A stretch of DNA of 37,811 nt, from contig JAWKPF010000037.1 in assembly GCA_041390825.1 (NCBI GenBank), positions 1-37,811 on the forward strand. Reading direction: 5' to 3'. Each line of letters opens with the position of its first letter. The first letter of the stretch is position 1. This DNA comes from Thermomicrobiales bacterium. GTDB lineage: Bacteria > Chloroflexota > Chloroflexia > Thermomicrobiales > UBA6265. The notes below the pieces were generated by a model. It searched no databases and was not told where the DNA came from. It was given only the letters and a program-made list of their open reading frames with translations. Shown one piece after another: positions 7,182 through 16,674 of the stretch. The position numbers and the translations under genes were made by a program.

Positions 7182-8538
7182 CCGGGGCGGCGGTTGCCCA
7201 GAGATCGTATTCCGTGCCCGCGTAGATCGTCGCATCGACAAAATCGCCGACTGGATGCTCTCCATCGATGAAGACCAATCCGTCGACTTCCGGCGCGTGC
7301 CGGTAGGCTCGTCCGACCGAAACGGGAGTGGTGTTTCCGTCCTCGTCTTCGACCTCGCCGATGCTCTCGACCAGAACGCGCATCGTCACTCCCTCGAGCG
7401 CGCGATTGTGCTCATGCGAAATCGACTGCTGCAGCTCCATGATGGCGTTTCGGCGTTCCTCGGCGACTTCTGCCGGAACGGGATCCGCCATGTCGAACGC
7501 AACGGTGCCGGGCTCGGGCGAGTATGTAAAGACCCCGACGTGGTCGAACTGCTGTTCTTCCAGAAAATCGAGCAAATACTCGAACTCTTCGTCGGTTTCG
7601 CCCGGGAATCCCGTAATGAGCGTGGTGCGCAGCACTACGTCGTCCAACGTCGTTCGCGCATGGTCGAGAATGCGCCGGGTCAAGTCGAGATTGGCCGGCC
7701 GCAACATGCGTTTCAGCACCGCCGGGTGCGCGTGCTGCAGCGGCATATCGATGTAGTTGACCGCCATCTCATGCCGGGCGAGCGCGTCGATCATCTTGAG
7801 CACGATCGGGTTGGGATAGATGTACAGCAGCCGCAGCCACGGCAGATTGGGCACCTGCTCGCCGATCATATCGATCAGGTCGGCAATTCCATTCTTCATG
7901 CCCAGATCGGCGCCATATCGAATCGTGTCTTGCGACACGAGCACGATCTCTTTCGAGCCCAGCGCGACGAGATCTACGATCTCCTGGATGACATGGAGAG
8001 GACGCTTGCTCTGCTGGCCGCCTTTGATCGTCGGGATCGTGCAAAACGCGCAGGCATGATCGCAACCGTCGGCGATCTTCACATAGGCGGACGGACCAGC
8101 ATGCTGATGCGTGAAGGTGGTGGTCAAGCCGTCGCAACCGGCAAGCTGCGGTTGCGGCGCCTCGCCAAAAAGATCGCCGACCGTGTCGCCGATGCGGAAC
8201 CACTCGCGGGTGGTGAGCACCTTGTCGACACCCGCCGGCAAGTCGAGCGAGTAATCGCGCAAGGCTGGAAGGCAACCGGCGGCCACGATGAACTGTCCAG
8301 GATTGCGCTGGTCGACAAGATCCTGCAGCGTCTCGATCGATTCCGCGCGCGCTGCACCGAGGAAGCCGCATGTATTGACGATGATGACATCCGCATCGTC
8401 CGGCTCTTCATGCTCGGCATATCCACGCTGCTGTAGCAGCGTGGCCATTCCCTCGGAATCGACCCGATTCTTCGCGCATCCGAGCGTGACGACACTGAAC
8501 GAGCGGCCAACTCCGCCTGGCGTCAAAGTGGAACTCAC
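7165..8538 (-). CDS. rimO: Ribosomal protein S12 methylthiotransferase RimO
   Basis: Radical-SAM enzyme that adds a methylthio group to an aspartate of ribosomal protein S12. The N-terminal UPF0004 domain holds three cluster cysteines in TLGCAKNRVDSE, VNTCGFL and AAGCLP. The radical-SAM cluster motif is CDHACAFC (C-x3-C-x2-C), followed by GGQQSKRP and YIYPNP blocks. A TRAM-like domain closes the protein. Length 457 is typical. TLGCAKNRVDSE and the IDMPLQH segment favour RimO over MiaB. The GTG start lies five bases after the yajQ stop, so yajQ-rimO form an operon. Confidence 0.93.
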   Translation of the reverse strand: MSSTLTPGGVGRSFSVVTLGCAKNRVDSEGMATLLQQRGYAEHEEPDDADVIIVNTCGFLGAARAESIETLQDLVDQRNPGQFIVAAGCLPALRDYSLDLPAGVDKVLTTREWFRIGDTVGDLFGEAPQPQLAGCDGLTTTFTHQHAGPSAYVKIADGCDHACAFCTIPTIKGGQQSKRPLHVIQEIVDLVALGSKEIVLVSQDTIRYGADLGMKNGIADLIDMIGEQVPNLPWLRLLYIYPNPIVLKMIDALARHEMAVNYIDMPLQHAHPAVLKRMLRPANLDLTRRILDHARTTLDDVVLRTTLITGFPGETDEEFEYLLDFLEEQQFDHVGVFTYSPEPGTVAFDMADPVPAEVAEERRNAIMELQQSISHEHNRALEGVTMRVLVESIGEVEDEDGNTTPVSVGRAYRHAPEVDGLVFIDGEHPVGDFVDATIYAGTEYDLWATAAPVIEVR

Positions 8539-8543
8539 GTGCT

Positions 8544-9035
8544 CTACCTGTAATTCACGAACTGGAGCGCAACCGGATAGTCGGCGTCCTTGAACGCAGT
8601 AATCACCGCCTGGAGATCATCCTTGCTCTTGGCCTGAACCCGCACAGAATCGCCCTGAATCTGCGAATTGACCTTCTTGAATTCGTCCTTGATGCGGCGA
8701 TTGATTTGCTTCGCCAGATCTTCGGAGATTCCTTCCTTCAAGGTCACAACCTGTCGAACTCTGCCTCCGCTCGCGGGTTCGATTGGTCCGTAGTCAAGAA
8801 TCTTCAGTGAAAGCCCACGCCGCACGAACTTTGACTCGATCAGATCGGTGACTGCCTGCAACGACGTTTCTGTGTTGGTGTTGATTGTCAGCTTTTTTGG
8901 TTCTTCTTCGATGGTGGTCTTGGTGTCTTTCAGGTCGTACCGCTGCATTACTTCGCGCCGTGCCTGGTCGACCGCGTTCTTGAGTTCCTGGTGGTCGTAC
9001 GACGACACAATATCGAATGAATACGTCGATGCCAT
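8544..9035 (-). CDS. yajQ: YajQ family nucleotide-binding protein
   Basis: Small cytoplasmic protein of the YajQ/DUF520 family, known to bind nucleotides or RNA and in some bacteria cyclic-di-GMP. The sequence opens STYSFDIVSSYDHQELKNAV and ends with an FVNYR tail, both family marks; 163 residues is the standard length. GGAGGAG upstream of ATG 9035 fixes the start, although the frame stays open much further. A diguanylate cyclase is encoded in the same window, but I see no link beyond that. Confidence 0.93.
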   Translation of the reverse strand: MASTYSFDIVSSYDHQELKNAVDQARREVMQRYDLKDTKTTIEEEPKKLTINTNTETSLQAVTDLIESKFVRRGLSLKILDYGPIEPASGGRVRQVVTLKEGISEDLAKQINRRIKDEFKKVNSQIQGDSVRVQAKSKDDLQAVITAFKDADYPVALQFVNYR

Positions 9036-9090
9036 GATGGCTCCTCCCTCGATTTGCAGCCACCCATGGTACCAGACTCGACCGTTTCGC

Positions 9091-11208
9091 CTATCTCGCA
9101 ACGGCAACGAGTATCGAACAACCGCTGACGATAGTGTCTCGCCCACCGGCCAAGACTGCGTCAGAGCATCCCTCGATGTCTGCGGTATCCAGCACGACGT
9201 GCCAGTCCGTTCTGCGCCTTCGTCCGAGTCGTGGCACGCGGAACCTGGTGTCGTCATTCGAGGCGTTGAACATGATGAGCAGCGTTTCCGACTGGTCCGG
9301 CGGCAAGTCGCGCGACGCCTCGACCGTGAGCATGAGCACACGCGGTTCCTGCCGACTCCACGTCCCCGGCATCAGTTCTGTGCCGTCAGCGTCTCGCCAG
9401 CTCACCACACCGGGCTCGTGTGGCACCGGGATCTCCGACTCGACGTAGCGCAGCGGGCGCAATGCCGGGTGCGCGTTCCGCAACGCTATCGCATGCCGTA
9501 CGAATTCGAGAAAGGCTGCCTCCCGCTCGTCCAGAGTCCAGTCGAGCCATGTCGTTTCGTTGTCCTGACAATAGGCGTTGTTGTTCCCCAGCTGCGACTT
9601 CGACAGTTCGTCTCCGCCCAGCAGCATCGGTACGCCATGACTCAGCAAGAGGGTTCCAATCAGATTGCGACGCGCCTGGTAGCGCGCGTCGAGAATTTCG
9701 GGATCGGTTGTTGGGCCCTCGACACCGTAATTGAAGCCAAGATTGTCGTTCGAGCCATCGCGGTTTTCTTCGCCATTAGCCCAGTTGTGCTTCTGGCTGT
9801 AGGAGACAAGATCGGTCAGGTCGAAACCGTCGTGGCAGGTGACGAGATTGACGGTCGAAAGAGGCCCGCGTCCCGGTCGATCGAACAAATCGGCCGAACC
9901 GGTCAGCCGCAAGGCGAACTCACCGAGCGTTGCCTGGTGACCCAACCAGAACGAGCGCGTGGTGTTGCGGAAACGATCGTTCCATTCGCTCCACCTCGTT
10001 GGAAAGCGGCTGACCTGGTACCCATCCGGGCCGATATCCCACGGCTCGGCAATCAACTTCGCAGTCCGCAGCACCGGGTCCTGATACATGGCGGTGAACA
10101 AGCGTGACCAGGTCTCAAATCCCCCCGAATCTCGTCCGAGCGATGTCGCCAGGTCGAATCGGAATCCGTCGACATGCATTTCCTCGACCCAATACCGCAA
10201 CGAATCCATCACCAGGGCGACGACGGCCGGATGCTGAGTGTTGAAGGTGTTGCCAGTCCCGCTGAAGTTCTCGTATTCGGCCGGGTGGTCGGCCGGGCGC
10301 AGATAGTAGGTGAGATTGTCCAGCCCCCGGAACGACAGAGTCGGACCATCCTTCCCGGCTTCGCCGGTGTGGTTGTAGACCACGTCCAGGATGACTTCTA
10401 TTCCCTGGCTATGGAGGCTGCGCACCATCTCCTTGAACTCGCGAACCTGCTCTCCTCCATCGCCAGACATCGAGTATCGGGCCGCTGGCGCAAAGAAACC
10501 GATCGAGTTGTAGCCCCAGTAGTTGACCAGCCGCTTCTTGACGAGAAACTCCTCGTCGACGAACTCGTGCACTGGCAAGAGTTCAACCGCGGTAATGCCC
10601 AACGATCGAAAATGCTCGAGCATCACGGGGTGAGCCAACCCGGCGTAGGTGCCGCGCATCTCCTCCGGCACGAGTGGATGGAGCTTGGTTGCACCCTTGA
10701 CATGCGTCTCGTAGATGATCGTGTCGGCCATTGAGCGGCGCGGGGGCTCGACCCCTTGCCAATCGAATGCGGGATCGACGACGACTGAACGCGGCACGCT
10801 ATCGGCACTGTTCGCGTGATTGCGGACCGTGTGGTCGTTGAGCTCGCGGTCGTAATCATGAACGGAGTGGTCCCAGGTCAGGTGGCCCGAGATGGCGCGT
10901 GCATAGGGATCGAGCAAGAGTTTCGAGACGTTGAATCGGAGACCGCGATCGATGTCGAACGGCCCATTGGCCCGGAAACCGTAGCGGAGGCCGGGCCCGG
11001 CGTTCGGCAGGAATCCATGCCAAATGAATCCTGTGCGCGCCGGGAGCGCCGCGTCGAACTCGACCGCATCCCCTTCCCCTTCGAAGACGGCGAGCAGCAT
11101 CTTCTCTGCATGTTCAGAATAGACAGCGAAGTTCACACCGCCGTCACGCAAGGTGGCTCCAAGCGGCCACGGCGTCCCAGGCAAGAGCCCGAGCGTTTTC
11201 TGGATCAC
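9091..11208 (-). CDS. glgX: Glycogen debranching enzyme GlgX
   Basis: GH13 isoamylase-type enzyme that hydrolyses alpha-1,6 branches of glycogen. The N-terminal ~150 residues are a CBM48-type domain (WPLGATLRDGGVNFAVYSEH). The catalytic barrel shows D352 (VDGFRFDLATS), E388 (KLIAEPWDIG) and D460 (VTCHDGFDL), the expected nucleophile, acid/base and third acid. YNHTGEAGKDGPTLSFRG and GDELSKSQLGNNNAYCQDN are GlgX/TreX hallmarks. 705 residues is normal. The start is GTG with GGGAGAAG upstream. It diverges from glgE across 172 bases and shares the alpha-glucan locus. Confidence 0.95.
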   Translation of the reverse strand: MIQKTLGLLPGTPWPLGATLRDGGVNFAVYSEHAEKMLLAVFEGEGDAVEFDAALPARTGFIWHGFLPNAGPGLRYGFRANGPFDIDRGLRFNVSKLLLDPYARAISGHLTWDHSVHDYDRELNDHTVRNHANSADSVPRSVVVDPAFDWQGVEPPRRSMADTIIYETHVKGATKLHPLVPEEMRGTYAGLAHPVMLEHFRSLGITAVELLPVHEFVDEEFLVKKRLVNYWGYNSIGFFAPAARYSMSGDGGEQVREFKEMVRSLHSQGIEVILDVVYNHTGEAGKDGPTLSFRGLDNLTYYLRPADHPAEYENFSGTGNTFNTQHPAVVALVMDSLRYWVEEMHVDGFRFDLATSLGRDSGGFETWSRLFTAMYQDPVLRTAKLIAEPWDIGPDGYQVSRFPTRWSEWNDRFRNTTRSFWLGHQATLGEFALRLTGSADLFDRPGRGPLSTVNLVTCHDGFDLTDLVSYSQKHNWANGEENRDGSNDNLGFNYGVEGPTTDPEILDARYQARRNLIGTLLLSHGVPMLLGGDELSKSQLGNNNAYCQDNETTWLDWTLDEREAAFLEFVRHAIALRNAHPALRPLRYVESEIPVPHEPGVVSWRDADGTELMPGTWSRQEPRVLMLTVEASRDLPPDQSETLLIMFNASNDDTRFRVPRLGRRRRTDWHVVLDTADIEGCSDAVLAGGRDTIVSGCSILVAVAR

Positions 11209-11285
11209 GCAACTTCTCCCGGAAACTCGAACGCGGCAATGCGGTGTCTGGTCGACGCCGCGCTGCGCGAGACAATGCTACTCGG

Positions 11286-11313
11286 TTGGCGAACGCACCG
11301 ATTGCCATACTGT
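11286..11313 (+). promoter_or_regulatory. Candidate promoter of glgE
   Basis: TTGGCG and TACTGT are separated by 16 bases in the glgX-glgE divergent gap, about 70 bases before the glgE start. The -35 is good and the -10 fair. Confidence 0.45.
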
Positions 11314-11330
11314 TGGAGAATTGATCCAAC
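11312..11330 (+). promoter_or_regulatory. Inverted repeat at the predicted glgE transcription start, possible operator
   Basis: GTTGGA and TCCAAC are perfect inverted arms around a 7-base spacer, overlapping the end of the candidate -10 and the expected +1. That is a typical repressor position. No regulator gene is adjacent, so its ligand is unknown, and a weak RNA stem is the alternative. Confidence 0.35.
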
Positions 11331-11380
11331 GTCACGAGAGATCGTCGGCAGGTTCACCCATGCCAGGAGAGATGCCCAAG

Positions 11381-13402
11381 ATGACCGATGTATCCCCGTT
11401 GGTTCAGGCTGCGCGGGTTCATTCGCTCGATCGTGCCGACCACGGCCGCATCCGCATCGAGTCGGTCACCCCTGAGATCGATGGCGGCCGCTATCCGATC
11501 AAGCGTGAGGTGGGCGATACCATAGTCGTCACAGCCGATATTTTTCGTGACGGTCACGAGAAGATCGCGGCGGAACTCCTTTTCAAACCGTGGTACTCCC
11601 CCGATTGGCTCGCGTCGCCAATGTCGCATGTGGACAACGATCGATGGATCGGCTCGTTCATCGTGACCGAGAACACCCGGTACGACTACACCATCGCCGC
11701 CGTGCCAGATCACTATCGATCCTGGCATGAGGAGATCGGGAAGAAGTTCTCGGCCGGGCTCGATGTCCAGCTCGAGGTTGCCGAAGGGCTCCAGCTTCTC
11801 CAGGGCGCCATCGATCAGGGAGGAGCAGGCTCGACCTCGATCCAGAATTTCTGGGATGTTGCGGCCACGGCCGAGTCGCAAGCGGAGGCAGTTCAGCACC
11901 TCACGTCAGAGCGTCTGGCCGAGCTGATGCGCGCGGCCATTCCAGAGACTGAGCGCGTCTGGTATCGCCATGCATTGCAGGCGACCGTGGACCGCGCCCG
12001 CGCCCGATATGCAGCCTGGTATGAGCTCTTTCCGCGTTCCGCGGGGACGGTCCATGGGAAGAGCGGCACGTTCGACGATGTCATCGATCGGCTCGACTAC
12101 ATCCAGGAGCTGGGATTCGATACGCTTTATTTCCCGCCCATCCACCCCATCGGCCACACCAACCGGAAGGGTCCGAACAACACCCTGAACGCTGGTCCGC
12201 ACGATCCCGGCGTGCCTTACGCAATCGGAAGCGAGGCTGGTGGACATGACGCGGTCGAGCCGTCACTCGGAACGCTGGAGGACTTTCGGCGGCTGGTGGA
12301 GATCGCCCGGAGCCGTGATATCGAGCTCGTGCTCGATTTCGCGATCAATGCCTCTCCCGATCACCCCTGGTCGAAGAACCATCGAAGCTGGTTCTACATC
12401 CGCCCAGACGGAACGATCAAATACGCCGAGAACCCGCCAAAGCGCTACGAGGACGTCTATCCGCTCAACTTCAGCAACCCTGAGTGGGCGGAGCTCTGGC
12501 AGGAAATGCGGCGGGTGATTCTCTTCTGGATCGATCAGGGCGTCACCGCGTTCCGCGTAGACAATCCGCACACCAAACCAACTGCGTTCTGGGAATGGAT
12601 GATCGCGGACATCCAGGCGGTTCACCCAGAGACGATCTTCCTCTCGGAGGCATTCACTCGACCCAAGCTGATGAAGTGGTTGGCGAAGGCAGGGTTCACC
12701 CAGTCCTACACCTACTTCACCTGGCGCAACTTCAAGCAGGAGATCATCGACTACTTCACCGAACTCACTACCCCGCCTGTCTCGGACTATATGCGCGGCA
12801 ACCTTTTCACGAACACGCCGGACATCCTGCCCTACTTCCTGCAGGAGAGCGGCCGACCAGGATTCAAGATCCGTGCCGTCCTGGCGGCGACCCTCTCCAG
12901 CGTGTACGGCATCTACAGCGGTTTCGAGCTCTGCGAAGCGACCCCGGTGCCCGGCAAGGAGGAGTACCTGAACTCTGAGAAGTACGACTTCAAGATTTGG
13001 GACTGGGATCGCCCAGGCAACATTCGCGCCGACATCGCCCGAGTCAACCAAATCCGCAGAGAGCATCCTGCTCTCCACGAGTACGACAATCTGCGGTTCT
13101 ATTGGTCCGACGATGACAACATTCTGGTCTATGGAAAGCAGACCGCCGACAAGTCCGACAACATCCTCGTCGTCGTCAATCTGGACCCGTTCCAGACACA
13201 CGAAACAATGATCCACTTTCCGGTCGACGATTTTGGGATGCCGCCGGATGAGCAGTACGAATCGCATGATCTCGTCACCGGCGAGCGGTATTTCTGGACT
13301 GGCGGATCACAGTATGTGCGGCTCGACCCTGGAAAGGAACCGGCCCACATCCTCCACCTGCGCCAGTGGCAACACCACGATTATGTAGAGATCGATACGT
13401 AA
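11381..13402 (+). CDS. glgE: Alpha-1,4-glucan:maltose-1-phosphate maltosyltransferase GlgE
   Basis: GH13_3 transferase that adds maltosyl units from maltose-1-phosphate to growing alpha-1,4-glucan. The N-terminal Ig-like domain opens RIRIESVTPEIDGGRYPIKR, and a helical segment precedes the barrel. Catalytic residues are D394 (AFRVDNPHTKP), E423 (FLSEAFTRPKLM) and D481 (TNTPDILP), positions close to those of Streptomyces GlgE. IHPIGHTNRKGPNNTL is a strong GlgE marker. I chose ATG 11381, where AGGAGAG lies ten bases upstream. ATGs at 11360 and 11372 are in frame but have poorer spacing. 673 residues is the usual size. treS and maltokinase follow on the same strand. Confidence 0.96.
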   Translation: MTDVSPLVQAARVHSLDRADHGRIRIESVTPEIDGGRYPIKREVGDTIVVTADIFRDGHEKIAAELLFKPWYSPDWLASPMSHVDNDRWIGSFIVTENTRYDYTIAAVPDHYRSWHEEIGKKFSAGLDVQLEVAEGLQLLQGAIDQGGAGSTSIQNFWDVAATAESQAEAVQHLTSERLAELMRAAIPETERVWYRHALQATVDRARARYAAWYELFPRSAGTVHGKSGTFDDVIDRLDYIQELGFDTLYFPPIHPIGHTNRKGPNNTLNAGPHDPGVPYAIGSEAGGHDAVEPSLGTLEDFRRLVEIARSRDIELVLDFAINASPDHPWSKNHRSWFYIRPDGTIKYAENPPKRYEDVYPLNFSNPEWAELWQEMRRVILFWIDQGVTAFRVDNPHTKPTAFWEWMIADIQAVHPETIFLSEAFTRPKLMKWLAKAGFTQSYTYFTWRNFKQEIIDYFTELTTPPVSDYMRGNLFTNTPDILPYFLQESGRPGFKIRAVLAATLSSVYGIYSGFELCEATPVPGKEEYLNSEKYDFKIWDWDRPGNIRADIARVNQIRREHPALHEYDNLRFYWSDDDNILVYGKQTADKSDNILVVVNLDPFQTHETMIHFPVDDFGMPPDEQYESHDLVTGERYFWTGGSQYVRLDPGKEPAHILHLRQWQHHDYVEIDT

Positions 13403-13499
13403 CTGGGCATCGGCTTTTCGCCCCACCTGAAAAAGCTCTACTATCCGCGCCATCGAGTCGCATATAGCCGAAGCGGATTCGGGGAGAGACACGCAAGCG

Positions 13500-15155
13500 A
13501 TGCCGTCGAACGATGCTCTGTGGTTCAAAGACGCGGTCTTCTACGAGGTGCCGGTCCGCTCGTTCTTCGATTCCAACGGTGACGGGAAGGGTGATTTTCG
13601 CGGGCTTTCGCAGAAGCTCGATTACATCCGTGATCTGGGGGTCGACTGCATCTGGGTGCTCCCCATGTATCCCTCGCCAAACATGGACGACGGCTACGAC
13701 ATTGCGGATTTCCTGAACATTCATCCGGACTACGGCTCGGTTGGCGACTTCATCACCTTCATCGAGGCGGCGCACGCCCGCGGGTTGAAGGTCGTGGCCG
13801 ACCTGGTCCTCAACCACACCTCTGATCAGCACAGCTGGTTCCAGGAAGCGCGGAGCGATCCGGACTCGCCAAAACGTGACTACTACGTCTGGAGCGACGA
13901 CCCGACCCGGTACAGTGGCGCGCGCATCATTTTCATCGACACCGAGGCGTCGAACTGGTCGTTCGATCCAGTTGCGAACCAATACTTCTGGCATCGATTC
14001 TTCTACCATCAGCCAGATCTCAACTACGACAACGACGCTCTCCACGAGGAAATGCTGGATGTCGCGCGATTCTGGCTGAACTTCGGGTTGGATGGCTTTC
14101 GGTGCGACGCGGTTCCCTACTTGTACGAACGGGAAGGCACCAACTGCGAAAACCTGCCAGAAACGCACGCGTTCTTGCAGAAATTGCGCAAGATGGTCGA
14201 CACGGAGTTCCCGGGAAAGATCCTTCTCGCCGAGGCGAATCAATGGCCAGAGGATGTTGTCGAATACTTCGGCTCAGCTGACGATCCCGAATTCCAGATG
14301 GGGTTCCATTTTCCGGTCATGCCCAGGCTCTATATGGCCATGAGCCGGCAGGACCGCGCGCCGATCATCGACATCTTGCGCCGCACGCCCGAGATCCGCC
14401 CGGACTGCCAGTGGGGAACCTTTCTCCGAAACCACGACGAATTGACGCTCGAGATGGTCACGCTCGACGAGCGCGAGTACATGTGGAATGTCTACGCGCC
14501 GAATCCGCGCATGAAGAGCAATCTCGGCATCCGGCGTCGCCTGGCTCCGCTCATGAACAACAACCGCCAGGCGATCGAGCTCATCAACGCGCTCATGCTC
14601 TCGCTGCCCGGATCACCGTGCATCTACTACGGTGATGAGATTGGCATGGGAGACAACATCTGGTTACGCGACCGCAATGGAGTGCGCACGCCAATGCAAT
14701 GGTCCGCCGACAAGAGCGCCGGTTTCTCGATCACGAGCGAGCTCTGGGCGCCCATCATCAACGACCCGATCTACGGATACGAACATGTCAATGTGGCGGA
14801 CCAGGAAGGAATTCCCTCGTCGTTGCTGAACTGGACGCGCAAGATCCTCGCGATTCGGCGGGAACACAAGGCGTTTGGCCGTGGAACGATCGATTTCATC
14901 CTGCCCGAGAATCCTGCGATTCTCGTCTATACCCGGCGATGGGAAAGCGACACGATGCTCTGCATCGCCAATCTTTCGGATCGGGTGGAGAGCGTGTCGA
15001 TCGACCTCTCGAACCTCGCAGGCTCGACGCTGACGGAGGCGTTTGGGGGTACCGTGTTCCCGACTGTGACCGATTCACCTTACCCACTCGTAATTGGGCC
15101 ACTCGGCTACTATTGGTTCGAGGTTTCCCCATTGCATCCAGCGACGGCAGGTTGA
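13500..15155 (+). CDS. treS: Maltose alpha-D-glucosyltransferase / trehalose synthase TreS
   Basis: GH13 enzyme interconverting trehalose and maltose; in this locus it most likely feeds maltose to the kinase. The opening WFKDAVFYEVPVRSFFDSNG is diagnostic. Catalytic acids are D203 (GFRCDAVPYLYEREGTNCEN), E245 (LLAEANQWPEDV) and D313 (FLRNHDELTLEMV). 551 residues is the size of stand-alone TreS; some relatives are fused to the maltokinase, and here the kinase is a separate gene just downstream. GGGGAGAG precedes ATG 13500. A 97-base gap separates it from glgE. Confidence 0.95.
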   Translation: MPSNDALWFKDAVFYEVPVRSFFDSNGDGKGDFRGLSQKLDYIRDLGVDCIWVLPMYPSPNMDDGYDIADFLNIHPDYGSVGDFITFIEAAHARGLKVVADLVLNHTSDQHSWFQEARSDPDSPKRDYYVWSDDPTRYSGARIIFIDTEASNWSFDPVANQYFWHRFFYHQPDLNYDNDALHEEMLDVARFWLNFGLDGFRCDAVPYLYEREGTNCENLPETHAFLQKLRKMVDTEFPGKILLAEANQWPEDVVEYFGSADDPEFQMGFHFPVMPRLYMAMSRQDRAPIIDILRRTPEIRPDCQWGTFLRNHDELTLEMVTLDEREYMWNVYAPNPRMKSNLGIRRRLAPLMNNNRQAIELINALMLSLPGSPCIYYGDEIGMGDNIWLRDRNGVRTPMQWSADKSAGFSITSELWAPIINDPIYGYEHVNVADQEGIPSSLLNWTRKILAIRREHKAFGRGTIDFILPENPAILVYTRRWESDTMLCIANLSDRVESVSIDLSNLAGSTLTEAFGGTVFPTVTDSPYPLVIGPLGYYWFEVSPLHPATAG

Positions 15156-15177
15156 TCGAGCGCAAGGATTTCGCGGC

Positions 15178-16617
15178 GTGATCGATGACGCTCTTTGGCA
15201 GGCAATTACCGCCGGCCTTCCCGCCTATCTCGACCAGAAGCGGTGGTACGCCGACAAGCTGCGGCCGATCGCCGATTTCCAGCTGGTCGATGCTGCCGTC
15301 GTCGGTCGACAGGGAGTTCAGATCCTTCTCGCTTTGATCGGGATCGACTATCAGGTCGGTGAGTCGCGGCGCTATTTCGTCCCCATGACCGTCCATCGGG
15401 CGGAAACCCCGGCTTCCTCGACGATTGCGTCAATTCATTCGGACTCCGAAGCACTATGGGTCGAGGACGCTATTGGCGATCCGCTGTTCCGCGATTTCCT
15501 GGTCGAGGCAGGCCAGGGATCGAACCTCGAAGGCAACCACGGAGTCTTCGAATTCGAGCCATGGATGCGGGATGGGATGCCATTTGTGCTCGCCGCGGGA
15601 ACCCAGTCGGCCGCCACAACCTTCGAGCAAAGCAACTCATCCATCGCCTATGGCCAGCAAGCCATTGCCAAGCTCTACCGCCGCCTCGAAGTGGGTCAGA
15701 ACATCGAAGTCGACATGAACCGGTATCTGGCCTCTGACGCCGGATTCGCGTCGATTCCCAAGCTCATCGCTGCCGCCACTTATCGTGGCGAGCACGGCGA
15801 TATCCCGCTCATGTTGGTGCAACAACATGTGGGCGATCATCGTGATACGTGGACCGCATTGACAGACCTGTTGCGGCACGGGCAAGACGGATCGCTCGAC
15901 TTCATGGATGGGATGGGTCGGGTGACCGGCGAGATGCACGTCGCGCTAGCGTCCGCGCCCGAGGTGTCACCGCTTGCACCCGAACCGATCTCCGATGCCG
16001 ATATCGAATCATGGCGGGCGGCATTTCTTCGTTCAGCGGAGGAGACCGACTGGATTACTGGCGAACGACTTCGCGCGCTGCCCGATCGCTCGCGCCAGGC
16101 AGCGGCAGACTACCTGGCGAGCCCTCGCGATTGGAACGAACGCGCGACCTGGTTCGAATTGCTCTCCGGGCTCTACAAGACGAGAGTGCATGGTGACTAT
16201 CACCTCGGGCAGGTGCTGGTCACCAAGGACGGCCGCCTGCTCGTGGTCGACTTCGAAGGCGAACCACATCGACCGGCGTATGAGCGAGAAGCGAAGTACT
16301 CCCCTCTGCGTGACGTGGGGGGAATGCTGCGGTCGATCAACTACGCGGTAGGTGTCGTCGCCAGTTCCCATGATGTGCAGGCCGACGCAGCCTCACGCGC
16401 GTGGCTCGAACATTGGGAGCAGGACGCCAGAGCGCGTTTCCTTGCCGCATATCGGACGGCAATTGCCAAAGCACCGGTCCCCATCGCCCCGCTCGATGAC
16501 GACGAGTTCTCCAGGGTCATTGCCGCACTCGAGACCGACAAGGCCTTCTACGAGGTTAGGTACGAACTCAGCAGCCGCCCGGACTGGGCATGGCTCCCGC
16601 TGAACAGCCTGAAATAG
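15178..16617 (+). CDS. Maltokinase (ATP:maltose 1-phosphotransferase)
   Basis: Phosphorylates maltose to maltose-1-phosphate, the GlgE donor. The APH-like kinase core shows VHGDYHLGQVLV with catalytic D340 and VVDFEGEPHRP with metal-binding D358. The N-terminal cap contains KRWYADKLRPI, a maltokinase mark. 479 residues fits Mak/Pep2 proteins. The start is GTG 15178 with AAGGA nine bases upstream, 22 bases after treS. A palindromic hairpin follows the stop. The order glgE-treS-kinase is a complete trehalose-to-glucan route. Confidence 0.93.
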   Translation: MIDDALWQAITAGLPAYLDQKRWYADKLRPIADFQLVDAAVVGRQGVQILLALIGIDYQVGESRRYFVPMTVHRAETPASSTIASIHSDSEALWVEDAIGDPLFRDFLVEAGQGSNLEGNHGVFEFEPWMRDGMPFVLAAGTQSAATTFEQSNSSIAYGQQAIAKLYRRLEVGQNIEVDMNRYLASDAGFASIPKLIAAATYRGEHGDIPLMLVQQHVGDHRDTWTALTDLLRHGQDGSLDFMDGMGRVTGEMHVALASAPEVSPLAPEPISDADIESWRAAFLRSAEETDWITGERLRALPDRSRQAAADYLASPRDWNERATWFELLSGLYKTRVHGDYHLGQVLVTKDGRLLVVDFEGEPHRPAYEREAKYSPLRDVGGMLRSINYAVGVVASSHDVQADAASRAWLEHWEQDARARFLAAYRTAIAKAPVPIAPLDDDEFSRVIAALETDKAFYEVRYELSSRPDWAWLPLNSLK

Positions 16618-16630
16618 CCACAAAGACGAA

Positions 16631-16649
16631 GAGCGCTCTTTGAGCGCTC
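16631..16649. terminator. Palindromic hairpin between convergent maltokinase and GH57 genes
   Basis: GAGCGCTC-TTT-GAGCGCTC gives a perfect 8-bp stem on either strand, centred between two converging genes. It probably works as a bidirectional terminator, although neither side has a clear T run. Confidence 0.55.
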
Positions 16650-16674
16650 ATGCATGTCGCTTGCTACTTGCTTG

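Noticed and set aside
7021..8436. 471-codon plus-strand open frame
   Set aside because: Entirely antisense to rimO, whose cluster cysteines and domains are intact.
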